Made by a program: the position numbers and the translations under genes
DNA from: Rubrivivax sp.
Lineage (GTDB): Bacteria > Pseudomonadota > Gammaproteobacteria > Burkholderiales > Burkholderiaceae_C
Reading direction: 5' to 3'
Assembly: GCA_030681795.1 (NCBI GenBank)
Contig: JAUXRG010000108.1
Coordinates: 62,001-126,000, forward strand
Length of the DNA stretch: 64,000 bases
In this document: positions 8,692 to 19,934 of the stretch, piece by piece
Layout: every line of letters begins with the position of its first letter
Numbering within the stretch: position 1 is the first letter of the stretch
Notes under the pieces: generated by a model
Told to the model about the DNA's origin: nothing
The model's input: the letters and a program-made list of their open reading frames with translations, nothing else
Database searches by the model: none

Positions 8692-9252
8692 ATGGCGTTG
8701 AAGTCCACCATCCACAAGGCGACCGTCGAGATCGCCGACATGGACCGCTCGCTGTACGCCACGCACTCCCTCACGCTGGCCTGCCACCCTTCCGAGACCG
8801 ACGAGCGCCTGATGGTGCGCTTGCTCGCCTTCGCGCTCAACGTTCCGGCCGACGACCACGACGGCGCGCTGCAGTTCGCGCGCGGCCTGTCCGACAGCGA
8901 CGAACCGGCGCTGTGGCAGCACAGCCTGACGGGCGTGCTGCGCCACTGGATCGAGCTCGGCCAGCCCGACGAGCGTCGTCTGGCGCGCGCCTGCGGCCGC
9001 GCCGAGCGCGTCACGCTGTACGGCTTCAGCGCCTCCACACCCATCTGGTGGGCGCCGCTGCAGGCCAAGGTGGCTCGCCTGGGCAACCTGGCCGTGTGGC
9101 AGATTCCGGCCGCGCAGAGCCAGGCCCTGGCGGCGCTGGCCTCCCGTTCGATGCAACTCCAGGTCACCGTCCAGGAAGGGCAGATCTGGGTCGGCGATGC
9201 CACGCGCAGCGTCGAGATCCACCCCGTTGCGCTGAAAACTCCCTCCGCATGA
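8692..9252 (+). CDS. yaeQ: YaeQ family protein
   Basis: A 186-residue protein matching the YaeQ family over its full length. YaeQ proteins have a PD-(D/E)XK nuclease-like fold, and their cellular role remains unclear. Recognisable stretches are MALKSTIHKATVEIADMDR at the N-terminus, RLMVRLLAFALN and the LWQHSLTGVLRHWIELGQPD region. ATG at 8692 is chosen because homologs begin with the same MALKSTI sequence; the open frame upstream is not coding-like. Its TGA overlaps the ATG of the downstream prolyl oligopeptidase (ATGA at 9249-9252), so the two are translationally coupled. It is divergent from the coiled-coil protein gene. Confidence 0.88.
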   Translation: MALKSTIHKATVEIADMDRSLYATHSLTLACHPSETDERLMVRLLAFALNVPADDHDGALQFARGLSDSDEPALWQHSLTGVLRHWIELGQPDERRLARACGRAERVTLYGFSASTPIWWAPLQAKVARLGNLAVWQIPAAQSQALAALASRSMQLQVTVQEGQIWVGDATRSVEIHPVALKTPSA

Positions 9253-11369
9253 AGCTCCCCCTCGCCCTCGCCACGCTGGCCGCCGGCCTGCTGGCTCTGA
9301 CACCCGCCATGTCGCAGACTCAAGACCAAGACCAAGACCCTTATCTCTGGCTCGAAGACGTGCAGGGCGACCGCGCCCTGGCCTGGGTGCGCGAGCGCAA
9401 TGCCGAGAGCGAGAAGTTGCTCCAGGCCCAGCCCGACTTCGAGGCCACGCGCACGCGCATCCGCGAGGTGCTCGATTCGCGCGAACAGATCCCCTATGTC
9501 TCGCGCCAGGGCGACTGGTTCTACAACCTGTGGCGCGACGCCGACAACCCGCGCGGCCTGTGGCGCCGTGCCACGCTGGCCGAGTACCGCAAGGCCAAGC
9601 CGGCCTGGGAAACCGTGATCGACCTCGACGCCCTGGCCAAGGCCGAGGCAGAGAACTGGGTCTGGGCCAGCGCCACCTGCCTGGGGCCCGAGTACCGGCG
9701 CTGCCTGGTCTCGCTGTCGCGCGGCGGCGCCGACGCCAGCATCGTGCGCGAGTTCGACACCGTGAACAGGCGCTTCATCGAGGGGGGTTTCACGCTGCCC
9801 GAGGCCAAGACGCAGGTCGACTGGATCGACGCCGACCACCTCTTTGTCGGCACCGATTTCGGCCCCGGATCGCTGACCGACTCGGGCTACCCGCGCGTCA
9901 TCAAGCGCTGGCGGCGCGGCCAGCCGCTGGCCGAGGCAGTGACGGTTTTCGAGGCCGAAGCCAGGGACGTCTACGCCTTCGTCAGCGTCGACCGCACGCC
10001 GGGCTGGGAGCGCACGGTATTCGGCCGGGCGCTGGATTTCTACAACTCGCACATCTTCCTGCTCGATGGCAAGGCGCTGCAGGCCATCGCCAAGCCGAGC
10101 GATGCGCAGCTGAGCTTTCACCGCGACCGCGTCTTCGTCGAGTTGCGCAGCGACTGGACGTTGCCTGGCCACATCTGGCCGCGCGGCTCGCTGCTGGTAG
10201 CCGATGCCGCGGCGTATCTGAAGGGCGAGCGCCGCTTCACGGCACTCTTCACACCCACGACCACGCGATCGCTTTCGAGCGTGGCGTTCACGCGTGACGT
10301 GGTGCTGCTGGACGTGCTCGACAACGTCGCCAGCCGGCTCGAGGAATGGCTTGAGACCGGCGGCCGTTGGCAGCGGCGCGAGGTCAAGGCTCCCTTCCCG
10401 GGCAAGCTCAGCGTCGCGGCGCTGCACGACCCGCTACTGAGCGCGGACCCGCTGGCCGAAGCCTACCTGCTCAACGCCGCGGACTTCCTCAGCCCCGATT
10501 CGCTGCAGCTCGGCCGCACCGGCAGCGACGAGCGCGAGGTGCTGAAGTCGCGCCCCACGTTCTACGACGCCACGGGCATGCGCGTCGAGCAGCGCTTCGC
10601 CCTCAGCAAGGACGGCACGCGGGTGCCCTATTTCGTGATCTGGCCCCAGGGCGCATCGGCCGGCGGCGACAACCCGACGCTGCTCTACGGCTACGGCGGC
10701 TTCGAAGTCGCGCAGACGCCGTGGTACTCGGGCATTCTCGGCCGCCTGTGGACGGGCCGCGGCGGCGTCTTCGTGCTCGCCAATATCCGCGGCGGCGGCG
10801 AATTCGGCCCCGGCTGGCACCAGGCGGCCGTGAAGGCCCACAAGCAGAAGAGCTACGACGATTTCGCCGCCGTGGCCGAAGACCTCATTGCGCAGAAGAT
10901 CACGCGGCCCGGGCGCCTGGCCATCCAGGGCGGCAGCAACGGGGGCCTGCTGGTGGGCGCGGTGATGCTGCAGCGGCCCGAGCTCTTCAACGCCGTGGTC
11001 TGCCAGGTGCCGCTGCTGGACATGCAGCGCTACCACAAGCTGCTGGCCGGGGCCTCCTGGATGGCCGAGTACGGCGACCCCGACCAGCCCGAAGAATGGG
11101 CCTTCATCGGCAAATACAGCCCCTACCAGAACGTCAAGCCGGGCATGAAGCTGCCGCGCGTGCTCTTCACCACCAGCACGCGCGACGACCGCGTCCACCC
11201 GGGCCACGCGCGCAAGATGGCCGCGCGCATGCGCGAACAAGGCCACGCGCTGCTCTACTGGGAGAATATCGAAGGTGGCCATGGCGGCGCCGCCGACAAC
11301 CGCCAGCGCGCACAGATGCTGGCGTTGGAGTACAGCTTCCTGTGGCTGCAGCTCGGCGGCAAGCGCTAG
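9249..11369 (+). CDS. S9 family prolyl oligopeptidase, exported
   Basis: A 706-residue serine peptidase of the prolyl oligopeptidase family, which cleaves short peptides after proline. An N-terminal signal peptide (MKLPLALATLAAGLLALT, ending near AMSQ) points to the periplasm. A beta-propeller domain fills roughly residues 75-450 and the alpha/beta-hydrolase domain the rest. The catalytic triad is visible: Ser563 in GGSNGG, an Asp in TRDDRVHPGHA near residue 644, and His678 in EGGHGG. The GYGGFEVAQTPWYS and NIRGGGEFGPGWH segments are family signatures. It is coupled to yaeQ by a four-base overlap. The acidic QDQDQD run after the signal peptide comes from a short AAGACC-type repeat. Confidence 0.92.
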   Translation: MKLPLALATLAAGLLALTPAMSQTQDQDQDPYLWLEDVQGDRALAWVRERNAESEKLLQAQPDFEATRTRIREVLDSREQIPYVSRQGDWFYNLWRDADNPRGLWRRATLAEYRKAKPAWETVIDLDALAKAEAENWVWASATCLGPEYRRCLVSLSRGGADASIVREFDTVNRRFIEGGFTLPEAKTQVDWIDADHLFVGTDFGPGSLTDSGYPRVIKRWRRGQPLAEAVTVFEAEARDVYAFVSVDRTPGWERTVFGRALDFYNSHIFLLDGKALQAIAKPSDAQLSFHRDRVFVELRSDWTLPGHIWPRGSLLVADAAAYLKGERRFTALFTPTTTRSLSSVAFTRDVVLLDVLDNVASRLEEWLETGGRWQRREVKAPFPGKLSVAALHDPLLSADPLAEAYLLNAADFLSPDSLQLGRTGSDEREVLKSRPTFYDATGMRVEQRFALSKDGTRVPYFVIWPQGASAGGDNPTLLYGYGGFEVAQTPWYSGILGRLWTGRGGVFVLANIRGGGEFGPGWHQAAVKAHKQKSYDDFAAVAEDLIAQKITRPGRLAIQGGSNGGLLVGAVMLQRPELFNAVVCQVPLLDMQRYHKLLAGASWMAEYGDPDQPEEWAFIGKYSPYQNVKPGMKLPRVLFTTSTRDDRVHPGHARKMAARMREQGHALLYWENIEGGHGGAADNRQRAQMLALEYSFLWLQLGGKR

Positions 11370-11404
11370 TACTCGTACTGGCCGGGAGCTGAACCACGCA
11401 TGCC

Positions 11405-12136
11405 GTGTTGAACTGGATAGACGACAGCATGCCGCTGCCCCCGGCAAGCGGCGCGCTGGGCGACGACAGCGACGCGCCGGGCCTGGTGGCGGCGGGCGGG
11501 AACCTCTGGCCGGGCCGCCTGGAAGAGGCCTACCGCAAGGGCATGTTCCCCTGGTTCAGCCCCGGCCAGCCGGTGCTATGGTGGAGCCCCGACCCGCGCA
11601 TGGTGTTGCCCACGGCGGCGTTCCGGCTTTCGCAATCCCTGCGCAAATCGTTGCGGCGTTTCCTGCGCACACCCGGCTGCGAACTGCGCTTCGACAGCGC
11701 CTTCACCCGCGTCATCGACGCCTGCGCACGCACACCGCGCCGCGGGCAGGACGGCACCTGGATCGTGCCGGCGATGGTCAACGCCTACACCGCGTGGCAT
11801 GCCACCGGCCGCGCGCACAGCGTCGAGACCTGGGTCGCCGGCGATCTCGTCGGTGGCCTCTACTTCGTGTCCATCGGCCGCATGTGTTTTGGGGAATCGA
11901 TGTTCGCGCAGCGCACCGACGCCTCCAAGATCGCCCTGGCCGCCTTCGTGGCCGCGGCCCTGGCGCGTGACATCCCGCTCATCGACTGCCAGCAGAACAC
12001 TGGCCATCTGGCCTCGTTCGGTGCCCGCGAGATCCCGCGCAGCGAGTTCCTGGCCCACCTGGCGCTCACCCTGGGGGCTGCCGAGCCTGTGGATTGGTCC
12101 TATGATGAATCGGCCTGGGCGCGGCTGTCGCTTTGA
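11405..12136 (+). CDS. aat: Leucyl/phenylalanyl-tRNA-protein transferase
   Basis: A 243-residue cytosolic enzyme that moves Leu or Phe from charged tRNA to proteins with N-terminal Arg or Lys, marking them for ClpAP through the ClpS adaptor. Family signatures present are GLVAAGGNLWPGRLEEAYRKG, GMFPWF, WWSPDPRMVL, the central SVETW segment and the C-terminal IDCQQNTGHLASFGA. The start is a GTG at 11405 (MLNWIDD); no better ATG gives a complete N-terminus. The gene for the complementary aminoacyl-protein transferase bpt begins 27 bases downstream, forming an N-degron pathway pair. Confidence 0.95.
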   Translation: MLNWIDDSMPLPPASGALGDDSDAPGLVAAGGNLWPGRLEEAYRKGMFPWFSPGQPVLWWSPDPRMVLPTAAFRLSQSLRKSLRRFLRTPGCELRFDSAFTRVIDACARTPRRGQDGTWIVPAMVNAYTAWHATGRAHSVETWVAGDLVGGLYFVSIGRMCFGESMFAQRTDASKIALAAFVAAALARDIPLIDCQQNTGHLASFGAREIPRSEFLAHLALTLGAAEPVDWSYDESAWARLSL

Positions 12137-12163
12137 CCCCCGGGCAGTGAGACCCGGCCCCGC

Positions 12164-12928
12164 GTGACACACCTCAAGGATCTCCCTCTGCGCTCGTTGC
12201 AGTTCTATGCAACGGCCCCTTACGCCTGCAGCTACCTGCCGGAACGACAGGCCCGCTCGCAGGTGGCCACGCCCAGCCACCTGATCAACGCCGACACCTA
12301 TTCGGGACTGGTGGCGGCCGGATTCCGCCGCAGCGGCTTGTTCACCTACCGGCCCTACTGCGACGGCTGCCACGCTTGCGTGCCACTGCGCGTGCCGGTG
12401 GCCGGCTTCCTGCCTTCGCGAAGCCAGCGGCGCGCGCACAAGACCCACGCGCCACTCCAGGCGCGCGTGCTGCGGCTGTGCTTCATGCCCGAGCACTACC
12501 AGCTCTACCTGCGCTACCAGTCGGGCCGCCACACCGGCGGCGGCATGGACCAGGACAGCACCGACCAGTACTCGCAGTTCCTGCTGCAAAGCCGCGTCAA
12601 TTCAAGGCTCGTCGAGTTCCGCGAGCCGGGCACGGAGGGCCAGCCCGGCGCCCTGAAGATGGTGTCCATCCTCGACGTGCTCAGCGACGGCCTCTCGGCC
12701 GTCTACACCTACTACGAGCCCGAGCCGGCCACCAGCTACGGCACCTACAGCGTGCTCTGGCAAATCGAGCAGACGCAGCTGCTCAAGCTGCCGTACGTCT
12801 ACCTGGGCTACTGGATAGAGCGCAGCGGCAAGATGGCCTACAAGGCGCAGTTCAGGCCGCACGAGCTGCTGCTGGAGGGTCGCTGGCAGGCTGGGCCCAC
12901 GCCCCCCCGAACGCCTTCAGCGCGCTGA
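12164..12928 (+). CDS. bpt: Aspartate/glutamate leucyltransferase
   Basis: A 254-residue member of the bacterial arginyltransferase-like (Bpt) family, which adds Leu to proteins with N-terminal Asp or Glu. The N-terminal region has the conserved cysteines and aromatic residues ([26 protein letters not shown]) and the acetyltransferase-like C-terminal half carries YTYYEPE and LGYWI. GTG at 12164 is used as start and gives the expected length. It probably belongs to one transcript with aat. Its 3' end overlaps the convergent NUDIX-MBL gene by 12 bases. Confidence 0.94.
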   Translation: MTHLKDLPLRSLQFYATAPYACSYLPERQARSQVATPSHLINADTYSGLVAAGFRRSGLFTYRPYCDGCHACVPLRVPVAGFLPSRSQRRAHKTHAPLQARVLRLCFMPEHYQLYLRYQSGRHTGGGMDQDSTDQYSQFLLQSRVNSRLVEFREPGTEGQPGALKMVSILDVLSDGLSAVYTYYEPEPATSYGTYSVLWQIEQTQLLKLPYVYLGYWIERSGKMAYKAQFRPHELLLEGRWQAGPTPPRTPSAR

Positions 12929-14557
12929 CCAGGCCTCGTCGTCCAGGGCCGCCGCGCCCTCGGCCTGCAGCTTGAGCAAGTGCGCCAGCAGCGAGCGCCG
13001 CGCCACGGCGTGGCGGGCCACTGGCACATCGTCGTAGACCAGCGGCAGCAGGTCGTCCAGCTGCAGCGGGCCGGCCGTGCGCAGCGCAGCGGCCACCTTG
13101 GCTTCGCGCTTCATTCGGTGCGCGATCAACCCCCGCAGCACCTCGTGCGGCCGGGCCACGAGGAATCCGTGGCCGGGGGCGAACCACTCCAGGTCTTCGG
13201 CCAACAGCGCCTCGAGCGCCGCCAGGTACGCCGCCATGTCGCCGTCCGGCGGGTTGATCACGACGGTGGAGCCCTGCATCACATGGTCGCCGGTGAAGAG
13301 CGTCTTCTCTTCCTCGAGCAGATAGCACAGGTGGTTGGCGGCGTGGCCCGGCGTGTGCAGCACGCGCAGCGTGACGCCCGGCGCCAGCGCGATGCGCTCG
13401 CCGTGCTGCAGCTCGCGCTGCGGCGTGAAGGCCGTGTCGTGCCATTCGGGGTGCACCGCCGAGCGGCCCCAGGCCGGAGCGCCGGTGGCCAGGGCCAGCG
13501 CGGCAGCACCAGGCGAATGGTCGCGGTGCGTGTGCGTGACGAGGATAAGTTCGATGCGTCCGGGCGCCGCGGCCCGCAGTGCCTGCAAGTGAGGCTCGCT
13601 CACCGGGCCGGGGTCGATCACCGCCCAGGAGGGGCCCTGCCCCACCAGGTAGGTATTCGTGCCCGGCCCCGTCATAGGCCCCGGGTTGGGTGCGGTGACG
13701 CGGATCACATGCGGGGACAGCCGCACGGCGCACCCGGGCCGCAGTTCGCAGGACACATCGCCGCGGCCCATGGGATCCAGCCGCGCGATCTCGGCGTAGG
13801 GCAGCTCATCGGGCAAAACGACGACGCGCGTGCCCTTGCCGGTGGCACCCACCCTGGGCATCGTCAGGCCTATGCCTGTGCGCTGGTGGGCCGCCACCAT
13901 GGCCTCGGCGGCCGTGGCGCTGCGGCCCAGCTCCTGCAAGGTGCGCCGCGTGACCGGCAGCAGCTTGAGCCCGCTGCGCGCTTCGAGCGCGGCCTGCGGC
14001 GTGAGCCACATCAGCTCCTGCGCCTCGCCGAAATCGGCCTGCGCCGCCTGCCCGGCGGGCGCCAGCGCCGCGAAAAAGCGCGTGTCGAAGCGCTTGGGCA
14101 TGCCCGGCGGCGTGAGCCAGTGGCTGAAGTAGGCCAGGCCCCGCAGGTCCAGCTTCAGGCCCTGCTCGCGGCAGAAATCATCCACGCCCCCCTGCCCGGC
14201 CTGGAAACGCTCGCGCCAGGGCCGCAGCGCCTCGAGCTCGAAGTCTCCTTCGGCCAGCAGCAGGCCCACTTCCTCGAAAGTCTCGCGCACGGCGGCCACC
14301 AGATAGTCCAGCCCGCCCTCGGGCAGGCCCAGGCGCAGGCTCACCTCGGCGTCGCTGGGCCCCAGGCAGTGGGCGTGGGCCTGGCGGTCGCGCGCATCGA
14401 GCACACCCCCCGGGAATACCGCCACGCCGCTGCGCAGATCGCCCTCGCGCTCGGCGCGGCGCAGCATCAGCACCTCCAGGCCCGCCTCGCCGTCGCGCAG
14501 CAGCAGCAGCGAAGCCGCCGTGCGGGCGTCGGCCGGGGGCACATAGCCGGCATTCAT
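12917..14557 (-). CDS. NUDIX hydrolase / metallo-beta-lactamase fold fusion protein
   Basis: A 546-residue two-domain cytosolic protein. Residues about 10-260 form a NUDIX-like domain similar to the NUDT19/NUDT7 type: the second half of the box, [14 protein letters not shown], is clear, but the first conserved Glu position holds Leu, as also happens in NUDT19-like proteins. Residues about 285-520 are a metallo-beta-lactamase fold of the LACTB2/glyoxalase type with [24 protein letters not shown] and FTGDHVMQG metal-binding motifs. The ATG at 14557 ([10 protein letters not shown]) overlaps the stop of the upstream CoA racemase gene. The neighbour suggests a role in acyl-CoA handling, which is inference. 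Start in the longer open frame is rejected because it overlaps the racemase. Confidence 0.87.
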   Translation of the reverse strand: MNAGYVPPADARTAASLLLLRDGEAGLEVLMLRRAEREGDLRSGVAVFPGGVLDARDRQAHAHCLGPSDAEVSLRLGLPEGGLDYLVAAVRETFEEVGLLLAEGDFELEALRPWRERFQAGQGGVDDFCREQGLKLDLRGLAYFSHWLTPPGMPKRFDTRFFAALAPAGQAAQADFGEAQELMWLTPQAALEARSGLKLLPVTRRTLQELGRSATAAEAMVAAHQRTGIGLTMPRVGATGKGTRVVVLPDELPYAEIARLDPMGRGDVSCELRPGCAVRLSPHVIRVTAPNPGPMTGPGTNTYLVGQGPSWAVIDPGPVSEPHLQALRAAAPGRIELILVTHTHRDHSPGAAALALATGAPAWGRSAVHPEWHDTAFTPQRELQHGERIALAPGVTLRVLHTPGHAANHLCYLLEEEKTLFTGDHVMQGSTVVINPPDGDMAAYLAALEALLAEDLEWFAPGHGFLVARPHEVLRGLIAHRMKREAKVAAALRTAGPLQLDDLLPLVYDDVPVARHAVARRSLLAHLLKLQAEGAAALDDEAWSAR

Positions 14558-15696
14558 CGGGCCACCCCTGCGGCCTGCAGCGCGGCGATCTCTTCGGCCG
14601 AGTAGCCCACCTCGCGCAGCACCGAGGCGGTGTGCTCGCCGAGCTCGGGTGCCGGCCTCGGTGCCCCGGCCGGCGTGCGGTCGAAGCGCGGCGCCGGCGC
14701 GGGCTGGACCACGCCTTCCAGCGTCACGAAAGCCTGGCGCGCCGCAGCGTGCGCGTGCGCCGGAGCCTCTTCGAAGGACAGCACCGATGCAAAGCAGGCG
14801 TCGCTGCCCTCCAGGCACTGGCACCATTCGTCGCGGCTGCGCTGGCGCACCGCCCGTGCGATGGCCTCGCGCATCTCGGGCCACAGCCTGCGGTCGTACT
14901 GGCGCTTGACGAAGCGATCTTCCAGGCCGAGCGCCGCGGCCAGCGGCGCGAAAAACTTGGGCTCCAGCGGTGCCAGGCTGACGTAGCGCCCGTCGGCGGC
15001 CTCGTAGGTGTCGTAGAAGGGCGCGCCCCCGTCGAGGAGGTTGGCGCCGCGGGCCTCGCCCCACAGGCCACCGGCCTGCAGCCCATAGAAGATCGACGCC
15101 AGCGAGGCGGCGCCATCCACCATGGCCGCATCCACCACCTGGCCGCGCCCGGAGCCCTGGCGCTCGAACAGCGCGGCCATGATGCCGAAGGCCAGGTACA
15201 GCGCACCCCCACCATAGTCGCCCACCAGGTTCAGCGGCGGCACGGGCTTGCCGCCTGCCGGGCCGATGGCGTGCAACGCGCCGGTGAGCGCGATGTAGTT
15301 CAGGTCATGCCCCGCGGCCGTGGCCAGCGGGCCGGTCTGGCCGTAGCCCGTCATGCGCCCGTAAACCAGCCGCGGGTTGCGTGCCTGGCAGGCCTCGGGA
15401 CCCAGGCCCAGGCCTTCGGTGACGCCGGGGCGAAAGCCTTCGATCAGCGCGTCGGCACCGGCCACGAGCCGCAGCACCGCCTCGCGCCCGGCGCCCGACT
15501 TGAGGTCCAGCGCCACCGAGCGCCGGCCGCGCGCGTGGACATCGAAGCGCCTGTCCATCGGCAAGCCCAGCCCGCTGGGCTCCAGCCGGTCCACGCGCAC
15601 CACGTCGGCGCCCAGGTCGGCCAGCAGCATGCCGCACATCGGCCCCGGGCCGATGCTGGCGAGCTCGATCACGCGCAATCCGTTCAGAGGTCCCAT
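14554..15696 (-). CDS. Alpha-methylacyl-CoA racemase (CaiB/BaiF CoA transferase family, family III)
   Basis: A 380-residue cytosolic enzyme of the family III CoA transferase fold. It looks like the alpha-methylacyl-CoA racemase branch, which inverts the C2 centre of branched acyl-CoAs: His130 in [13 protein letters not shown] and Asp160 in [12 protein letters not shown] correspond to the racemase catalytic pair. The N-terminus [19 protein letters not shown] is typical. ATG at 15696 fits homolog length. The stop codon overlaps the start of the NUDIX-MBL gene (14554-14557), so the two are coupled. The substrate is not determinable; branched-chain fatty acid or sterol side chain catabolism are possible. 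Confidence 0.9.
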   Translation of the reverse strand: MGPLNGLRVIELASIGPGPMCGMLLADLGADVVRVDRLEPSGLGLPMDRRFDVHARGRRSVALDLKSGAGREAVLRLVAGADALIEGFRPGVTEGLGLGPEACQARNPRLVYGRMTGYGQTGPLATAAGHDLNYIALTGALHAIGPAGGKPVPPLNLVGDYGGGALYLAFGIMAALFERQGSGRGQVVDAAMVDGAASLASIFYGLQAGGLWGEARGANLLDGGAPFYDTYEAADGRYVSLAPLEPKFFAPLAAALGLEDRFVKRQYDRRLWPEMREAIARAVRQRSRDEWCQCLEGSDACFASVLSFEEAPAHAHAAARQAFVTLEGVVQPAPAPRFDRTPAGAPRPAPELGEHTASVLREVGYSAEEIAALQAAGVAR

Positions 15697-15745
15697 GGCC
15701 GGCAAGTGTGCCGCATGGCCCGACGGGCCTCGCGGGCCGGGCAGC

Positions 15746-17120
<1,375 letters not shown>

Positions 17121-17131
<11 letters not shown>

Positions 17132-17696
17132 GACGTTCCCTCTCTCTCGATTCCAGCGCCGGCATCAGGACCTCGCCCTGCGGCCCCCACTCCACCTGCG
17201 TGATGCCGGGTTCGATGGCCTCCAGCCGGCGCCGCTCGGCGTCCTGGGCGCTGAGCTGGCCCTGCTCTCGGGCCCAGGCGTCGGCCTGGTCGGCACGGCG
17301 GCGCGAAGCCTCGCTGTGCTCGAGGGCGGCTTGCAGATGCACCAGGAGCTCGTCGTCCTGCCAGGGTTTGGTGAGGTAGCGGAAGACGCCCACCTGGTTG
17401 ACGGCCCGCTGCGCGACGGCGAAGTCTGCCGATCCCGTGAGCAGCAGCAGCGCGGCATGGGGTTGCAGCGCTGCCGTGAGTGCGAGCAGCGTCAGGCCGT
17501 CCATCTCGGGCATGCGCAGGTCCGAGATGACCGCGGCGAAGGGCCGCTCCGCGACCCAGCGCAACGCCTCGGCGGCCGACGGCGTGACGGTCACTTGCAC
17601 GCGGGCGCCGAAGCTGCGCCGCAGGGCGCGCTGCAGTGCGCTCAGCACCAGCGGTTCGTCGTCGACGATGAGCAGTTCGCATCGGGTTTCAGTCAT
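17121..17696 (-). CDS. Response regulator with receiver domain only plus coiled-coil tail
   Basis: A 191-residue protein: receiver domain at residues 6-125 with the acidic pair in LLIVDDEP, phospho-acceptor Asp59 in AVISDLRMPEMDG, Thr in LLLLTGSA and Lys in YLTKPWQDDEL. The remaining part is a charged helical segment (RRADQADAWAREQGQLSAQDAERRR) without a recognised output domain. It overlaps the downstream kinase by 11 bases and the upstream HD-GYP regulator by 8 bases. It may shuttle phosphate between the kinase and other receivers. The KPW(D/Q)D motif is shared with the other two receivers of this operon, suggesting duplication. Confidence 0.92.
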
Positions 17697-19002
17697 GGGC
17701 TTCTCCGGTGCCGCGACGAATGCGCAGGTCCAGTGGTCCGGCGTCGCGGGCTTCGAACTCGCGCAGGTGCTGGATCAGGCGCGCCGACAGGGCCCGCCCG
17801 GTGGTGAGCAGCAGCAGGCCGCGGCTGGAGTGCAGATCCGCCGCCAGCACCATGCCGGGCGTCAGGTCGGCCGTGGTCAGCCGCAGGTTGGACACGGGCC
17901 GGGGACGCTCGGGCTCGGTGATGTGCAGGAAGACGTCGACCACCTCGGGGTCGAACTGCGTGCCACGCGTGTGCTGGATCAGCGTGCGCGCCTGCGCCAC
18001 GGTGGCGGTGGACTCGACGAGCAGGCCGTTGAGCAAGGCGTCGAAGGTGTCGGCCACGGCGAGGATGCGCGCGCCCAGCGGAATGTCGTGCCCGGCCAGG
18101 CTGTGGGGGAAGCCCTTGCCGTCGTGCCGCTCGTGGTGCGAACGGATGAGTGCCGCGGCCCCCTGCATCTCGTCCAGCGCCAGCAGCGAGTGTTCACCGA
18201 CCGTCGGGTGCTGCCGGTACAAGGCCCTCTCGTCCCCCGACAGGCGGGCCTCCGGCCGCTGCAAGACGGCATCGGGCAGGCCGATCAACCCGACGTCGTG
18301 CAACAAGCCGGCCACCAGCAGTTCCTGCAGCTCCGGCTCGCCCAGGCCCATCGCCGCGCCGATGCGCCGTGCGGTATCGGCCACGCGCCGGCCATGGCCC
18401 ATGTAGCGCCCGCTGCGCAGTTCGAGCAGGCCGGAGAAGACCTGGATCGCGGTCAGGTAGGTGTGCTTGAGCTTGCCGTGGGCCGCCGCCAGCTCGGTGG
18501 TTCGCTGCGCCACGCGCTGCTCCAGCAAGGTGTTGGCGTCGTTCAAGGCCAGGTTCTGCCGCTGCGTGAGCGCCTCCAGACGGCGACGCTCCAGCTCCAG
18601 CCCACGGCGCTCCAGGCCCTGCTGCACGACCTGCTTGAGCTCGGCATCGTCCCAGGGTTTTTGCAGATAGCGGTAGACGCTGCCATGGTTGATGGCCGCG
18701 ATGGTGTCCTTCAGGTCGGCCTGTCCGGTGAGGATCACGCGAACGATGTCCGGGTGCGCGCGCTGCACCTGTTCCAGCAGCTGGGTGCCGTTCATGCCGG
18801 GCATGCGCATGTCGGAGATGACCAGATCCACCGGCTCGCGTGCCAGCAGCTCCAGGGCCTCGGCACCGCTGCCCGCGGTGTGCAGGGTCAGGCCGGGGCC
18901 GCGCAGCGAGCGGCGCAGCGCCGACAGGATATTGGGCTCGTCATCGACGCAAAGCACGGCCTGCGGAAGTGGCAATGCAGGCAGGCTGGCGGGCGCATCC
19001 AC
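17689..19002 (-). CDS. Response regulator with HD-GYP-type phosphodiesterase domain
   Basis: A 437-residue RpfG-like regulator. The receiver (about residues 14-130) has Asp64 in LVISDMRMPGMNG and Lys in YLQKPWDD. A coiled coil follows, then an HD-GYP domain at about 180-345: LLHDVGLIGLP, YRQHPTVGEHSL and SHHERHDGKGFP. The signature tripeptide is GFP rather than GYP; the metal-binding His and Asp residues are kept, so c-di-GMP hydrolysis remains plausible. A small C-terminal domain (about 360-437) follows. Start is GTG at 19002, chosen because the frame further upstream lies within the HDOD gene, which ends 14 bases before it. Confidence 0.9.
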   Translation of the reverse strand: MDAPASLPALPLPQAVLCVDDEPNILSALRRSLRGPGLTLHTAGSGAEALELLAREPVDLVISDMRMPGMNGTQLLEQVQRAHPDIVRVILTGQADLKDTIAAINHGSVYRYLQKPWDDAELKQVVQQGLERRGLELERRRLEALTQRQNLALNDANTLLEQRVAQRTTELAAAHGKLKHTYLTAIQVFSGLLELRSGRYMGHGRRVADTARRIGAAMGLGEPELQELLVAGLLHDVGLIGLPDAVLQRPEARLSGDERALYRQHPTVGEHSLLALDEMQGAAALIRSHHERHDGKGFPHSLAGHDIPLGARILAVADTFDALLNGLLVESTATVAQARTLIQHTRGTQFDPEVVDVFLHITEPERPRPVSNLRLTTADLTPGMVLAADLHSSRGLLLLTTGRALSARLIQHLREFEARDAGPLDLRIRRGTGEAHD

Positions 19003-19016
19003 GGCGTGGCTCCGGT

Positions 19017-19934
19017 TCAGGTATCCAGGGCGGCGCACATCGCCTGCACGCCGGTCTCGACCGCGGCAAAGATCTGTGCGCTGTCGAGCGAACCCGCATC
19101 CAGCCGCTCCCAGCTGTCCAGCGACACCGCCGGCACGCTCTCGTCCGGGCTCCGGGACAGGTCCAGGGCGTGGACCATGGCGTCGGCCAGATGCACGGTG
19201 TCGACGAGCCAGGTCGTCGCCCCGGCCTGCGCCGGCAGCGGCGGCCGATGGTGTCTGCGGATGGCGTCGACCATCTCCTCGGGCAGGCACCAGTGGCGCG
19301 CCACCATGCCACCCACCTCGGCGTGGTCCAGCCCCAGCAGGGCCCGCTCGGCGTCCAGCAGCTCGCAGTCGGAGGTTCGGCTCAGCGCCAGCGCAGCCGA
19401 CATCGCCTGCGGGAAATAGGTGGCCAGGGCCAGCTGGCCGGCGTCATGCAGCAGCCCGGCGACGCAAGCCTGGCCGTCGTCGAAGCCCCTTGCCTGGCCG
19501 ATGGCGCGCGCGGCGATGGAGACACCGATCGAATGCCGCCAGAAAACGGCGAAGTCGAAACCCGTGCAGCTCGTGTGCGTGGCATAGGCCGCCAGGGAGG
19601 CCGCCGTGACCACGTTGGCCACCGTGCGCAGGCCGAGCAGCCGCAGCGCGTCGTCGATCGAGCCGACCCGGCCGGGCAGCCCGTAGAAGGCCGAATTGGC
19701 CAGCCTCAGGGTGCGCCCGCACAGTGCCTGGTCATGCTCTATGAGTTCGGCGAAACGATCGCTGCGCATATCTTCGCGTCGCATCGCAGCCAGCACATGC
19801 GTCAGCGCCGCAGGCAGGGCCGGCAGGTCACGCACGCGGCGCGCCACCACCGAGGCGTCCAGCGCCAGGCTCATCGGGGTGCCTTCGTGCTGCGCACTCC
19901 GGTATTCGCCCTCGGGACGGCCCGGCGGGCTCAT
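19017..19934 (-). CDS. HDOD domain protein
   Basis: A 305-residue protein dominated by an HDOD domain at about residues 30-235, a relative of HD phosphohydrolases usually without activity and common in bacterial signal transduction. Seen are RDLPALPAALTHVLAAM, the LRLANSAFYGLPGRVGSIDDAL core and the LLHDAGQLAL segment. Its start ATG at 19934 overlaps the TGA of the upstream 64-residue gene; an alternative ATG at residue 21 (MSLALDAS) would also give a complete domain. It lies between receiver genes in the signalling operon and may act as a scaffold or sensor there. Confidence 0.9.
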   Translation of the reverse strand: MSPPGRPEGEYRSAQHEGTPMSLALDASVVARRVRDLPALPAALTHVLAAMRREDMRSDRFAELIEHDQALCGRTLRLANSAFYGLPGRVGSIDDALRLLGLRTVANVVTAASLAAYATHTSCTGFDFAVFWRHSIGVSIAARAIGQARGFDDGQACVAGLLHDAGQLALATYFPQAMSAALALSRTSDCELLDAERALLGLDHAEVGGMVARHWCLPEEMVDAIRRHHRPPLPAQAGATTWLVDTVHLADAMVHALDLSRSPDESVPAVSLDSWERLDAGSLDSAQIFAAVETGVQAMCAALDT

